DNA of 62,770 bases from Bacteroidota bacterium. GTDB lineage: Bacteria; Bacteroidota; Bacteroidia; Chitinophagales; Chitinophagaceae. The position numbers and the translations under genes are program-made. Where the stretch lies: positions 1 through 62,770 of the forward strand of contig JAFDXD010000096.1 of assembly GCA_018268135.1 (NCBI GenBank), given 5' to 3'. Position 1 is the first letter of the stretch, and each line of letters opens with the position of its first letter. The notes beneath the pieces are model-generated. The model was not told where the DNA came from. It searched no databases and saw nothing but the letters and a program-made list of their open reading frames with translations. Shown in pieces: positions 36,497 to 46,201 of the stretch.

Positions 36497-37348
36497 TTAG
36501 TGTTTCGCTTTTCTGTATTTTCCGAAAGGGATTTTAATGAGCGATTTAAAATTGGCAATTTCATTGTTTCTCATATAAGTATCTACACCATAAATTAATT
36601 TTTCTTCGGGCATTTTTTGAAACGTACCAAAGAGCCGGTCCCAAATACTTAATACATCGCCGTAGTTAGTATCTGTATAGGGTTGCTTAAAATGATGATG
36701 TACATGATGAAGATTGGGAGTTATAAAAACTAACCCTACTATCGAATCTATTTTTTGAGGCAAACGGTAATGCATGTGCGCAAATAGGGTGGCAAAGGTT
36801 TGTACAATTTGCCTGAGTAAAAGCGCCCAAAAAAATGCCCCTGTTAAAAATACCCAAATCAGTGTAAAGCAAAGCCGAATACAACTTTCTCCCGGGTGCT
36901 CTCTCAGCGTTGTTGATACATCTACTACATTATCGCTATGGTGTACTATATGAAACATCCACAGCCGCTTTACCTTATGCATGATTACATGGTAAATATA
37001 TTCACCAAGGTCCAGCAACACAAATGTGATAGTGAATAGTAAAATAACTTTTATAAAGTAATGCTGTTTAAAAAAGGCAATATGGCCCAGGTGCAAATGC
37101 CGCATGATGCCAAAATGATGTTCTCCTGTCCATTGAATGGTTTTTATAAATGCAAAGCCAAGTAAAAATTGTACGGGTATATTGGTAAAGATAAACCCGG
37201 CATTTACAAATGCATGCCTCCATTTTTTATAATTAAATGCAAGGCCGGCAATATTTTCAATATTCCAGCAAATGCATAATAACCCGGCAAATAATAGTAT
37301 TTGCATGGGAGAAGAATATTTATCAAGAAAATGCAACCAATGATGCAT
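36497..37348 (-). CDS. Sterol desaturase/fatty-acid hydroxylase family protein
   Basis: 283 residues with four to five helices and a di-iron histidine cluster: HVIMH (120-124), HIVHH (133-137) and HHVHHH (214-219), with HMH at 191-193 adding the remaining ligand region. Members hydroxylate or desaturate lipids such as fatty acids, carotenoids or alkylglycerols. Bacteroidota copies are often of unknown substrate. It is 4 bases downstream of the DUF2147 gene and probably shares its transcript. Confidence 0.92.
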   Translation of the reverse strand: MHHWLHFLDKYSSPMQILLFAGLLCICWNIENIAGLAFNYKKWRHAFVNAGFIFTNIPVQFLLGFAFIKTIQWTGEHHFGIMRHLHLGHIAFFKQHYFIKVILLFTITFVLLDLGEYIYHVIMHKVKRLWMFHIVHHSDNVVDVSTTLREHPGESCIRLCFTLIWVFLTGAFFWALLLRQIVQTFATLFAHMHYRLPQKIDSIVGLVFITPNLHHVHHHFKQPYTDTNYGDVLSIWDRLFGTFQKMPEEKLIYGVDTYMRNNEIANFKSLIKIPFGKYRKAKH

Positions 37349-37352
37349 AAAA

Positions 37353-37808
37353 TTATTTTACTTTTATAAATGTCATATTTTGGCCAAATATGGAAAAATG
37401 CCAATAGCCTCTTACTTTTAATAGCCCTTTATCTGTTAGCCAGGCTTTTGCATTCCACTCTTTGCCGGTACTGCTGTCATAAATAACCCCATCCTGCCAT
37501 TCATCATCATCTGTATTGTATTTTAAATTGCGTAAGGCTTCCATTCCTATTATTTTTCTGCTACGCAAAGCCTTGTTGCTGTTTTTTTCATCTAACCTCT
37601 CATTCATGGGTTTGCTTTTATCATCAGAGTCGTCAAACCATATTACTCTTGCCTTAAACTCGGTATTTACTTTGTACACTTCTACTTCTAGATTATTTTC
37701 ACTACTCATCCATTTTCCTGTAATTGCATCTTCACGGTTTTGAGCAAAAATGTTTTGGGTAATAATAAATGTCAGTAAAAGAAATGGAATGATTTTTTTT
37801 TGAAACAT
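37353..37808 (-). CDS. DUF2147 secreted protein
   Basis: 151 residues from the ATG ending at 37808 (MFQKKIIPFLLLTFIITQNIFAQ); the frame extends upstream to 37883 without similarity. Signal peptide followed by ITGKWMSSENNLEVEVYKVNTEFKARVIWF and KIIGMEALRNLKYNTDDDEWQDGVIYDSSTGKEWNAKAWL, the DUF2147 lipocalin-like beta-barrel pattern. Function unknown, periplasmic. Confidence 0.9.
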   Translation of the reverse strand: MFQKKIIPFLLLTFIITQNIFAQNREDAITGKWMSSENNLEVEVYKVNTEFKARVIWFDDSDDKSKPMNERLDEKNSNKALRSRKIIGMEALRNLKYNTDDDEWQDGVIYDSSTGKEWNAKAWLTDKGLLKVRGYWHFSIFGQNMTFIKVK

Positions 37809-37996
37809 ATACTTTATGGAATCCCTTGCCTGATGCAAAAATACAAACATGAATTTCTTAATATAATTTGGGGGGTTAACCAATGGTTAATTAAAAAATA
37901 ATTTTATTGAATACAGAATTGCTACTGATTATACAAATAAGTTTGCTATTTTTCATGTTTAAAGCATTAGCCATTGGGCTATAATATTTTACTCTT

Positions 37997-38773
37997 ATGC
38001 ATAAAATCTTAATGCCGGTATTTATTTTTCTTTCGGGTCATTGTTTTTCTCAATCCCTGATGGATACTGCCAAAGTAGATAGTGAAGCGTATTTTAAAAA
38101 ACCAAAAATTGAAAAAAGGGCTTCAGTAAAATCATTTATTTTACCTGCTGTATTGATTACTTATGGAGCTACAACATTAGGCCACAATGCATTACATACG
38201 CTCAATGTATCCACTAAAAATGAGCTTGTAGAAGATCATCCAAATTTTCATACCAAAGTAGATAATTATTTGCAGTACTCGCCTGCTCTTGCAGTATATG
38301 CTTTAAATGCATTTGGTGTAAAAGGAAAAAATAATTTTAGGGATCGTACAGCTATTTATGCACTTTCTACCCTTATTTCTGCGGCAATTGTGTTGCCTTT
38401 AAAAAGTATTACAAAAGAACAGAGGCCTGACCTTTCGGGATATAATTCTTTTCCTTCCGGCCATACTACTACAGCTTTTGCTGCTGCCTGCTTTTTGCAA
38501 CATGAGTATAAAGATGTATCGCCCTGGTATGGTATTGCCGGCTATGCAGCCGCTACTGCTACGGGTGTATTGCGCATGTACAATGACAGGCATTGGCTGG
38601 GTGATGTGGTGGCCGGTGCAGGCTTTGGCATTCTTTCTACAAAGCTTGCCTATCTAATTTACCCTGCCATAAAGAAAAAAATATTTAAGGATAAGGTTTC
38701 CAAAACTGTTTGCCTTCCCTATATTCAATCCAAAGGAGCTGGCTTGGCCCTCCTTTATACATTTACTAAATAA
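37997..38773 (+). CDS. PAP2-family phosphatase
   Basis: 258 residues with a signal peptide or N-terminal helix. The three catalytic motifs are intact: KSITKEQRP (136-144), FPSGH (152-156) and RMYNDRHWLGD (193-203), with His156 and His199 the phosphoryl-transfer residues and Asp203 supporting. Likely acts on lipid phosphates (undecaprenyl pyrophosphate or lipid A class). It precedes a second PAP2 gene by 12 bases. Confidence 0.92.
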   Translation: MHKILMPVFIFLSGHCFSQSLMDTAKVDSEAYFKKPKIEKRASVKSFILPAVLITYGATTLGHNALHTLNVSTKNELVEDHPNFHTKVDNYLQYSPALAVYALNAFGVKGKNNFRDRTAIYALSTLISAAIVLPLKSITKEQRPDLSGYNSFPSGHTTTAFAAACFLQHEYKDVSPWYGIAGYAAATATGVLRMYNDRHWLGDVVAGAGFGILSTKLAYLIYPAIKKKIFKDKVSKTVCLPYIQSKGAGLALLYTFTK

Positions 38774-38785
38774 ATTTTCTGAGCA

Positions 38786-39787
38786 ATGAACATAAAAAAG
38801 ACTTTAGCTGCTATCATTTTGCCAATAGGTTTTTCATTTTATAGTGTTGGGCAAAATGTAGATAGCACTATTGCCGGAGTGCAACCAAATGAGCAGGCAT
38901 TCTTGCTCAAAAATGGGGAAACTATTATTTATAAAAAACCAAAACCATTTTCATTTATTACTCAGTTGCCAAATGTAACGGGTAAGATGGTAAGCGCTGC
39001 ATTTAATAAAAAAAGTATAAAACCCTGGGCGTTGATAGGTGCCAGTACCGGCATATTGTTTTTGGCAGATGAAGCTATTGCAAATAATGTACAGCAATTT
39101 TCAAAAAATATACACCTGCATTCTGAAGAAAGCAATAAAATATTGTGGAGTGTAAAAATAGGGGGAAAAGAAACCACTATCATTAAGGCTCCCGGCAATT
39201 TAAATACAGCTTTATATCAGGTGGGGCAGGGTTTTCCGGGTTTATTATTAGCAACAGGTTTATTTGTATCTGGCAAAATAAATCATAATTACAGAAGCCT
39301 AAGTGTAGCTAGTCAACTTACCGAAACATTTATTTTGATGGGGGTTACTACACAGGTTTTAAAAAGAATAAGTGGGAGAGAAAGCCCTGAGCCCGGTAAT
39401 GAAAACTCGTGGAAATGGAAGTTCTTGCCCTCCTTTAAAGAATTTCAAAAAAACACTCCAAAATATGATGCTTATCCTTCGGGCCACCTGGCTACTTTAA
39501 TGAGTACAGTAACAACACTGGCTCTAAACTATCCAGAAAAAAAATGGATTATGCCTGTGGGCTGCTCCTTAACCGGCCTTGTAGGATTGGCAATGATTAA
39601 TAATAATGCACATTGGGCAAGCGATTATCCATTGGCCATTGGCCTTGGATATCTATGTGCTAAAACGGTTGCAGAAAAAAACAGGAGAATTGCAGGAAAA
39701 GCCAATAAAAATTTTGCCAACCGGCTTTCTTATTCCTTTCAATACAGCAACGGGCATTTGTTGCCAGCAGTGATTGTAAAGTTGTAA
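38786..39787 (+). CDS. PAP2-family protein with altered catalytic motifs
   Basis: 333 residues with a signal peptide (ends about SVGQ). PAP2 motif 2 is YPSGH and motif 3 ends NNNAHWASD, but the first motif reads KRISGRESP instead of KxxxxxxRP and the arginine six residues before the motif-3 histidine is methionine (MINNNAHW). The His and Asp are kept. It is tandem with an intact paralogue, so it may be a diverged or specialised copy. It is convergent with an aminotransferase gene 9 bases away. Confidence 0.8.
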   Translation: MNIKKTLAAIILPIGFSFYSVGQNVDSTIAGVQPNEQAFLLKNGETIIYKKPKPFSFITQLPNVTGKMVSAAFNKKSIKPWALIGASTGILFLADEAIANNVQQFSKNIHLHSEESNKILWSVKIGGKETTIIKAPGNLNTALYQVGQGFPGLLLATGLFVSGKINHNYRSLSVASQLTETFILMGVTTQVLKRISGRESPEPGNENSWKWKFLPSFKEFQKNTPKYDAYPSGHLATLMSTVTTLALNYPEKKWIMPVGCSLTGLVGLAMINNNAHWASDYPLAIGLGYLCAKTVAEKNRRIAGKANKNFANRLSYSFQYSNGHLLPAVIVKL

Positions 39788-39796
39788 AAATATTTA

Positions 39797-40999
39797 TTAT
39801 TTTTTTTGCGTATTACCCGGGTATATTTCTAAAGCCTTTTCAAGGCAGTCCATGGCTTTATTGATGGCATCTACATTTAATACATAAGCTATACGCACTT
39901 CTTTTTTTCCAAACCCTGGCGTACTGTAAAACCCTGTAGCAGGAGCCAGCATTAAGGTAGCGCCTTCATGTGTAAAAGATTCTAAAAGCCATTGACAAAA
40001 TTTATCACAATCATCAATGGGCAAACTTGCCATTGCATAAAAAGCGCCACCGGGGTTGGGGCAAAATACTCCGGGAATGTTGTTTAGTCTTTTTACAAGC
40101 GTGTCTCTTCTTAATTTATATTGAGCCTTGGTAGTATCAAAATAATTATCCGGCAAATCTACAGCCGCTTCGCCCAATACCTGTGCATAGAAAGGAGGGC
40201 TTAGCCTTGCCTGTGCAAATTTCATGGCGGCATTCAATACAGTTTTATTTTTAGTAATAAAAGCTCCAATGCGGCCACCACAGGCACTGTACCTTTTGCT
40301 AATGGTATCCATTAATATTACATGTTGCTCAGCTCCTTTTAAATGCATGGCACTTGTATGGGTACCTTCATAGCAAAACTCACGATAGGCTTCATCTGCA
40401 AATAAAAAAAGATCATGCTTAATTACTATCTCTTTGAGCGTTTCCATTTCTGCAGCGCTGTATAAATAACCTGTAGGGTTGTTGGGGTTGCAAACTACAA
40501 TTGCTTTTGTTTTGGCAGTAATGGCTTTTTCAAAATCTGCAATAGGAGGTAATGCAAAACCGGTTTCTATAGTACTGCCAATGGGTACTACTTTTACTCC
40601 TGCCTCAATGGCAAAGCCATTGTAATTGGCATAAAAAGGCTCGGGTATGATTACCTCGTCGCCAGCATCAAGGCAGGCCATAAAGCCAAATAAAATGGCT
40701 TCGCTGCCCCCGGTGCTGATAATAATGTCTTCTGCTGTAATGGCTATATTATTTTTTGCATAATACTTTACCAATTTTTTGCGATAGCTTTCATTACCGG
40801 CGCTATGGCTGTATTCCAATACATGTATATTGCAATTTTTTACTGCGTCTAAGCATGCCTGTGGTGTTTCTATATCAGGCTGCCCAATATTAAGGTGGTA
40901 AACCGTAGTGCCTTTCTTTTTGGCTGCATCAGCATAAGGCACCAGCTTGCGAATGGGAGAGGCAGGCATTTGTTGCCCACGATGGCTAATTTGTAACAT
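39797..40999 (-). CDS. Pyridoxal-phosphate aminotransferase, class I/II
   Basis: 400 residues. PLP-binding residues in view: the Schiff-base lysine Lys235 (SKRYSACGGRIG), Asn-Pro in NPNNPTG (171-177), Asp202 (ADEAYREF) and Tyr205. Length and motifs fit the AspC/AAT fold I group; the precise substrate is unknown (aspartate, aromatic or alanine type). The Arg of GGRIG is the alpha-carboxylate-side loop. Confidence 0.92.
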   Translation of the reverse strand: MLQISHRGQQMPASPIRKLVPYADAAKKKGTTVYHLNIGQPDIETPQACLDAVKNCNIHVLEYSHSAGNESYRKKLVKYYAKNNIAITAEDIIISTGGSEAILFGFMACLDAGDEVIIPEPFYANYNGFAIEAGVKVVPIGSTIETGFALPPIADFEKAITAKTKAIVVCNPNNPTGYLYSAAEMETLKEIVIKHDLFLFADEAYREFCYEGTHTSAMHLKGAEQHVILMDTISKRYSACGGRIGAFITKNKTVLNAAMKFAQARLSPPFYAQVLGEAAVDLPDNYFDTTKAQYKLRRDTLVKRLNNIPGVFCPNPGGAFYAMASLPIDDCDKFCQWLLESFTHEGATLMLAPATGFYSTPGFGKKEVRIAYVLNVDAINKAMDCLEKALEIYPGNTQKK

Positions 41000-41024
41000 A
41001 GCTCAAAGGTACAGATGAAGCTAA

Positions 41025-41912
41025 TTATTCTTCATAAAACTCCACATTATTTTCAGACAAAAAAGCTTTAATAGCATTTACATGAATACACTGACCAAGG
41101 TGTATAAAAGAATAATCGGTTACTTTTTTAAAAGTATGATTGATACGGATTTCTTTATCTTCAATATCAAAGCCCAGGTGCAGGTGTTTGGTGCTGAATT
41201 GCATGCCATATACAATGCCGGCCTCATCAAAAAGGGGGCCGCCACTTTGCCCCCGCAAACCCGGTGTGCTCATTTCAATGCCATATAAACCATGTGGCTG
41301 ATCGGCCAAAAAACGGGTTACCATTCCTTCCAGCGGAAACCTTGGAGATACTACTGTGCCGGTATTTGTCCATTCAATATCATCTGCAAGTTGATTAAAG
41401 CTAAAGTTGTTAAACTCTGGAAAAGGAAAACCCAAACGGCATAAAAAACTGCCCTGCTTTATGGCATTTCCATCTTTTAAAAATGTGGCACAACTGCTGT
41501 AATGTATTTTTCCAAAATCATTGAATTTGATGATTGCCAAATCGAGCGTAGGATGCATGATAAAATTAAAACCGCTCATATTGTCCACAGCATCTACAAA
41601 ATTATTTTTTATTTGAATGATGGTTTCGGGCAAGAGTTTATATTTTATTTCGAGCCCTTTGAGCAGTTGTTGATACTTTGGCTGGCCTTGTATTTGCTGC
41701 CGTTCATTTTTAAATTGAAGATAATTTTGGTTGATATTATCTGCCGTTGCTACCATTTCTGCCACATGCTTGCAGGTAATGGCATACCCTTTTTCATTTA
41801 CAAAAAAAATGGTACTGGCGCCTGGTATTATTTGTTTGCCTCCGTAGGTACGCAGAATGCTGTGTATGGGCCTTGTAAACTGTGCGGCCTTTTCTATTGC
41901 AGCTACAAACAT
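41025..41912 (-). CDS. Trypsin-like serine peptidase domain protein
   Basis: 295 residues, no signal peptide or PDZ domain visible. Catalytic triad in the expected order: His49 (TCKHV), Asp124 (TLDLAIIKF) and Ser223 (GLRGQSGGPLFD). The family resembles cytosolic Deg-like/trypsin-2 peptidases. Substrate unknown. It is adjacent to pgl on the same strand with 33 bases between. Confidence 0.85.
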   Translation of the reverse strand: MFVAAIEKAAQFTRPIHSILRTYGGKQIIPGASTIFFVNEKGYAITCKHVAEMVATADNINQNYLQFKNERQQIQGQPKYQQLLKGLEIKYKLLPETIIQIKNNFVDAVDNMSGFNFIMHPTLDLAIIKFNDFGKIHYSSCATFLKDGNAIKQGSFLCRLGFPFPEFNNFSFNQLADDIEWTNTGTVVSPRFPLEGMVTRFLADQPHGLYGIEMSTPGLRGQSGGPLFDEAGIVYGMQFSTKHLHLGFDIEDKEIRINHTFKKVTDYSFIHLGQCIHVNAIKAFLSENNVEFYEE

Positions 41913-41945
41913 GGTAGTTATTTATTTTAGTAATGAAAATGCCTC

Positions 41946-42665
41946 TTATTTCAATTTTGCGGCAGCACTTTTATCTATATACCAAAGCACTTTTTTGCCC
42001 TTTACCATTTGTGCAGGATATTTTTCAATATTTTCTTTACCCTCCAATACGGTGTGTAGCATCGCAGCTTTGTTTGATCCGGCTACTAAAAAAAGAATGA
42101 TGTTAGCATGGTTGATAAGTGGAGCTGTAAAACTTACCCTGCTCATGTCCAGCTCTTTTACATACACTTCTTTTACAATTGCAGTTTTCTCGTGTAATAT
42201 GGGCGTGTGCGGAAACAGGGAAGCCGTATGCCCGTTGTCGCCCATGCCCAGCAGTATTAAGTCAAATGCAGGAATGGATTCTTTGAAAAATAATTTTAGC
42301 GTTTGTTCGTAGGCGTTAGCAGCCCTTGGGGGAGATAATTTTACCGGTACGCAAAAGATGTTTTCTGAAGGGATGTTTACATGGTTCAGCAGTAACTCTT
42401 TAGCCACATGGCTATTGTTTCTTTCATCCTGGGGCGGTACGCAGCGCTCATCTCCCCAAAATACAAATGTATTTTTCCATTGAATGGCTTTGTTATAATC
42501 ATCAGAAGCCAGTAGTTGAAAAAGTAGCGAAGGTGTATTGCCTCCGGAAAGGGCAATGGTAAACTTTCCGTTTTCTGCAATTTGCCTGGCAGCAAGCGAT
42601 ACTATAAAATCTGCTGCTGCTTTGCTTAATGCCTGCTCATTTTCAAATACTGAAATTTTTCGCAT
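41946..42665 (-). CDS. pgl: 6-phosphogluconolactonase
   Basis: 239 residues of the NagB-like/PGL fold. Hydrolyses 6-phosphogluconolactone in the oxidative pentose-phosphate pathway. The conserved elements are ALSGGNTPSLLFQLL, FWGDERCVPPQDERNNSH and LILLGMGDNGHTASLFPHT. The gene is 2 bases downstream of zwf, so it is cotranscribed with gnd and zwf and completes the pathway in one operon. Confidence 0.95.
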   Translation of the reverse strand: MRKISVFENEQALSKAAADFIVSLAARQIAENGKFTIALSGGNTPSLLFQLLASDDYNKAIQWKNTFVFWGDERCVPPQDERNNSHVAKELLLNHVNIPSENIFCVPVKLSPPRAANAYEQTLKLFFKESIPAFDLILLGMGDNGHTASLFPHTPILHEKTAIVKEVYVKELDMSRVSFTAPLINHANIILFLVAGSNKAAMLHTVLEGKENIEKYPAQMVKGKKVLWYIDKSAAAKLK

Positions 42666-42667
42666 GA

Positions 42668-44182
42668 TTATTTTTTTTCAAAAGGCATGATGATCCAGTT
42701 GTTGCCATCTTTTGCTATCAATGCTTCAGCGGTTTCTGGGCCATTGGTGCCTGCTGCATAATTTGGAAAATTTACAGAAGGATTTGCCTGCCAATTGCTC
42801 AATACCGGCATCACCACTTCCCAGGCTGCTTCTACCTGGTCTGCCCTCATAAATAAGGTTGCATCTCCCTCCATTACATCTAATAATAAAGTTTCATACC
42901 CTTCGGGGCTACTGCCCGATTGGTAGGTATTGCTGTAATCAAATAACATATCTACCGGAGCCAGGTGCATTTGCAAGCCCGGCCTTTTAGCCTGAAAACG
43001 TAGCCGGATACCCATATCGGGTTGTATATTCAACACCAGTTTATTGGGCTGCCAATTTTCCATCGCTTCTTCCGGAAATGATTGATGCGGTACAGGTTTA
43101 AAATCGATGGTGATGACCGATATTGACTCCTGCATTCTTTTGCCTGAGCGTATGTAAAATGGTACATCTGTCCATCTCCAGTTATCTACAAATAATTTTA
43201 GTGCTGCAAATGTTTCAGTAGTTGAATCGGCAGCTACAGCTTTTTCTGAACGATAGCCTTTTACTTTTTCTCCTTCTACCCATCCTTCTCCATATTGCCC
43301 ACGCACTGCATAAATATGTACTTCTTCTTTTTTTATTTTGCGAATAGAATTGAGTACATCCACTTTTCTGTTTCGCACTTCATCAGCATTAAAAGATACC
43401 GGAGGCTCCATGGCTATGAGGCAAACCAATTGCATTAAATGGTTTTGTATCATATCTCTTAATGCTCCACTATGTTCATAATATCCTCCCCGGTCTTCTA
43501 CTCCAATAGATTCTGCTACGGTTATTTGTACATGGTCAATATAATTGCGGTTCCAGATGGGTTCAAACAATGCATTGGCAAACCTAAATGCAAGAATATT
43601 TTGAACCGTTTCTTTTCCGAGATAATGATCTATTCTGTACAACTGACATTCGCTGAATGACTTTATCAATGCGGCATTTAGCGCTTTTGCACTTTCCAGG
43701 TTGGTGCCAAAGGGTTTTTCTATTACCAGCCTTACTTTTTTACTGTCATTATTCAATCCGGCATTACCAATATTACTAGCAATGGTTTCAAAAAACTGGG
43801 GATTTACTGCCATGTAAAAAATTTTGTCAGAATCCTCACCTGCATTTTTTTCAAACTCAGCAATATGATTTTTTATAGTATCGTAAAAGGGAGCTTGTGT
43901 AAAATCACCTTTTTGATATTGTATATATTTTGAAAAAGCTGCCCACTCCTGTGGTTTGGATACTCCGCTTCTCGAAAATTTATCTACGCCATCCTGCAAA
44001 TGTTTTATAAAATCTTCATTGGTCATTTCATCTAACCCTGTGCAGATGATACTAAATTTTTCGTTTAGCCATTTATCTAAATAAAGATTATAAAGAGCCG
44101 GTATTAATTTTCTACAGGTAAGGTCGCCACTACCACCAAAAATGATCATAATAGTGGGTGTTGTTTTATTTTCTGTTGTCAT
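42668..44182 (-). CDS. zwf: Glucose-6-phosphate 1-dehydrogenase
   Basis: 504 residues. NADP-binding GGSGDLT (16-22), substrate and catalytic motif RIDHYLGK (183-190) with the catalytic histidine, and EKPFG at 155-159. First committed step of the oxidative pentose-phosphate pathway, yielding NADPH. Separated by 1 base from the upstream gnd stop and by 2 bases from pgl. Confidence 0.97.
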   Translation of the reverse strand: MTTENKTTPTIMIIFGGSGDLTCRKLIPALYNLYLDKWLNEKFSIICTGLDEMTNEDFIKHLQDGVDKFSRSGVSKPQEWAAFSKYIQYQKGDFTQAPFYDTIKNHIAEFEKNAGEDSDKIFYMAVNPQFFETIASNIGNAGLNNDSKKVRLVIEKPFGTNLESAKALNAALIKSFSECQLYRIDHYLGKETVQNILAFRFANALFEPIWNRNYIDHVQITVAESIGVEDRGGYYEHSGALRDMIQNHLMQLVCLIAMEPPVSFNADEVRNRKVDVLNSIRKIKKEEVHIYAVRGQYGEGWVEGEKVKGYRSEKAVAADSTTETFAALKLFVDNWRWTDVPFYIRSGKRMQESISVITIDFKPVPHQSFPEEAMENWQPNKLVLNIQPDMGIRLRFQAKRPGLQMHLAPVDMLFDYSNTYQSGSSPEGYETLLLDVMEGDATLFMRADQVEAAWEVVMPVLSNWQANPSVNFPNYAAGTNGPETAEALIAKDGNNWIIMPFEKK

Positions 44183-44183
44183 C

Positions 44184-45602
44184 TTATCTTATTATTTGAT
44201 TCCAGTTAGTATGAAAAACGCCATCTTTATCGTTGCGTTCGTAAGTATGGGCGCCAAAAAAATCTCTTTGTGCCTGTATTAAATTGGCGGGCAGCCAGGC
44301 GCTAAAATAACTGTCGTAATAATGCATACAGGCAGATAATGCAGGCGTGGGGATTGCCTGATTAATGGCAGTTTTTAAAATACCTTTTAGTGAATATACT
44401 TCTTTGCTTAAATATTTTTGAAACGATGCAGCAAGCATTAAATTTTTTAAACCCGGTTGTTGGGTAAATGCTTCAGTAATATCTTCGAGCATTGCAGCAC
44501 GTATGATACAGCCTCCCCGCCAAATAGAAGCCACCGTAGCAATATTTACATTATACTTATAAGTATCAGAGGCAAGTTGCAGCATGGCCAGCCCCTGAGC
44601 ATACGAAATGATATAACCTGCATGCAGGGCATCTTCTAATTGGTTTATAAAATCAGTTTTATTGCCGGTAAGTGTTTGTAAATTTTCTATCTGATAAGTA
44701 TTGGCCGCTGCAACCCTTTCGGCTTTCATTGAAGAAAGAATTCTTTGTGATACGGCTGCATCAATAGCTGGTATGGGATACCCAATGTTCATGGCATCCT
44801 GACTCATCCAGGCGCCCGTACCTTTTTGATGGGCGGTGTCGGCTATTTTATCTATAAGCAGGCCATTGCCGGCATCATCATTTTGGGTAAATACTGCAGC
44901 AGTTATTTCCATTAAAAATGATTGCAGTTTTCCTTTACTCCAGGTATCAAATACCTGGTGTAGCTCATCATTACTTAGACCAGCATAATTTTTTAATAAA
45001 TGATAACATTCAGATATTAATTGCATTATCGCATACTCAATACCGTTATGAACCATTTTTACATAATGGCCGGCAGATCCATTGCCCATATAAGCCGTAC
45101 AGGCATCGCCATTTACCTTTGCTGCAATAGCCTGAAGCATGGGAGCCACCCTGTTATAGGCTTCTACATCGCCTCCCGGCATAATGCTTGGCCCAAACCG
45201 GGCTCCGGTTTCTCCTCCAGATACACCCAATCCCATAAAATGAAGATTTTCTTTAACAAGCGTATCTATCCGTATTTGTGTATCGGTAAAGTGAGAGTTG
45301 CCACAATCAATAATGATATCGTGGTCGCTCAAAAAAGGTTTTAAATCTGCAATTACATAATCTACTATTTTGCCAGCAGGCACCAGTAGCATAATTACCC
45401 TTGGCACTTCCAGCGATTGTACAAATGCTTTTACATCTGTTGTTGCCATTATTTGTTTGCCGGCCCCCAGTTTATTTAAAGCATCCGTTTTTGTAGCGTC
45501 TTTATCATATCCTGCTACACTGTAACCGTGGTCGCTCATATTTAATACAAGGTTGCAGCCCATTGTTCCCAGGCCTACCATGCCATAACTATATGCACTC
45601 AT
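44184..45602 (-). CDS. gnd: 6-phosphogluconate dehydrogenase (decarboxylating)
   Basis: 472 residues, the full-length dimeric type. N-terminal Rossmann motif GLGTMG (10-15), GVSGGETGARFGPSIMPGG in the substrate loop, and the HNGIEYAIMQLI helix with the catalytic lysine region (HYVKMVHNGIEY). Converts 6-phosphogluconate to ribulose-5-phosphate with NADPH. First gene of gnd-zwf-pgl, with a promoter expected in 45603-45690. Confidence 0.97.
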   Translation of the reverse strand: MSAYSYGMVGLGTMGCNLVLNMSDHGYSVAGYDKDATKTDALNKLGAGKQIMATTDVKAFVQSLEVPRVIMLLVPAGKIVDYVIADLKPFLSDHDIIIDCGNSHFTDTQIRIDTLVKENLHFMGLGVSGGETGARFGPSIMPGGDVEAYNRVAPMLQAIAAKVNGDACTAYMGNGSAGHYVKMVHNGIEYAIMQLISECYHLLKNYAGLSNDELHQVFDTWSKGKLQSFLMEITAAVFTQNDDAGNGLLIDKIADTAHQKGTGAWMSQDAMNIGYPIPAIDAAVSQRILSSMKAERVAAANTYQIENLQTLTGNKTDFINQLEDALHAGYIISYAQGLAMLQLASDTYKYNVNIATVASIWRGGCIIRAAMLEDITEAFTQQPGLKNLMLAASFQKYLSKEVYSLKGILKTAINQAIPTPALSACMHYYDSYFSAWLPANLIQAQRDFFGAHTYERNDKDGVFHTNWNQIIR

Positions 45603-45690
45603 CCATTATTGATTTTAAGGTGAAACGATTGCTAAATTTACGGGTAAATAATAAGAATGTTTATGCCAATTTTGTAAACATGATGTAAAT

Positions 45691-45717
45691 AAAAAGCCCC
45701 GACATAGTGCCGGGGCT
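45691..45717 (-). terminator. Intrinsic terminator (minus strand)
   Basis: On the minus strand AGCCCCG pairs with CGGGGCT around a 9-base loop, followed by TTTTTA. Ends the transcript of the DUF1573 genes, upstream of gnd. Confidence 0.82.
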
Positions 45718-45737
45718 GAGTATTATAATTTTATTTA

Positions 45738-46181
45738 TTAATTTTTATTTGCAGTTACTGTTTCTGATTTTGTACCCGCTTTTAATTTTGCATAATCTTC
45801 TGCACTCAATACTTCACCTTTGATAGTAATGCTTTTTAATTCATCTACACCTGCAAATTTTACAGTAAGATGTTTTTCAAATACTCCTAATGATGCAGCA
45901 TTGAATTTTGCTGTGATAGTACCGGTTTTGCCAGGAGCAATAGGAGCCTTGGTATAATCTCCCATGGTACATCCGCAGGTAGGATTAGCCTGCTCAATAA
46001 TCAATGGCTCTTTGCTAATATTGGTAACAACAAATGTGGCCAATTCAGGTTTGTTTATTTCAAGTTTGCCCTGATCTATCACGTCTGTTTTAAATTTTGC
46101 CACATCTTCTGCTTTCTTTTGTGCAAATAAGGTAGTAGATGATAATGCTAAAACCGTTAATGAGAATAGTAATTTCTTCAT
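45738..46181 (-). CDS. DUF1573 secreted protein 1
   Basis: 147 residues with a signal peptide (MKKLLFSLTVLALSSTTLFA) and a DUF1573 domain (LATFVVTNISKEPLIIEQANPTCGCT, then ITAKFNAASLGVFEKHLTVKFAG), an ASPM/SPD-2-like Ig fold. The TCGCT motif is the family signature. Function unknown. It is 20 bases downstream of the second DUF1573 gene and the two are paralogues. Confidence 0.9.
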   Translation of the reverse strand: MKKLLFSLTVLALSSTTLFAQKKAEDVAKFKTDVIDQGKLEINKPELATFVVTNISKEPLIIEQANPTCGCTMGDYTKAPIAPGKTGTITAKFNAASLGVFEKHLTVKFAGVDELKSITIKGEVLSAEDYAKLKAGTKSETVTANKN

Positions 46182-46201
46182 AATTGTATTTTTTGTTTTT
46201 T

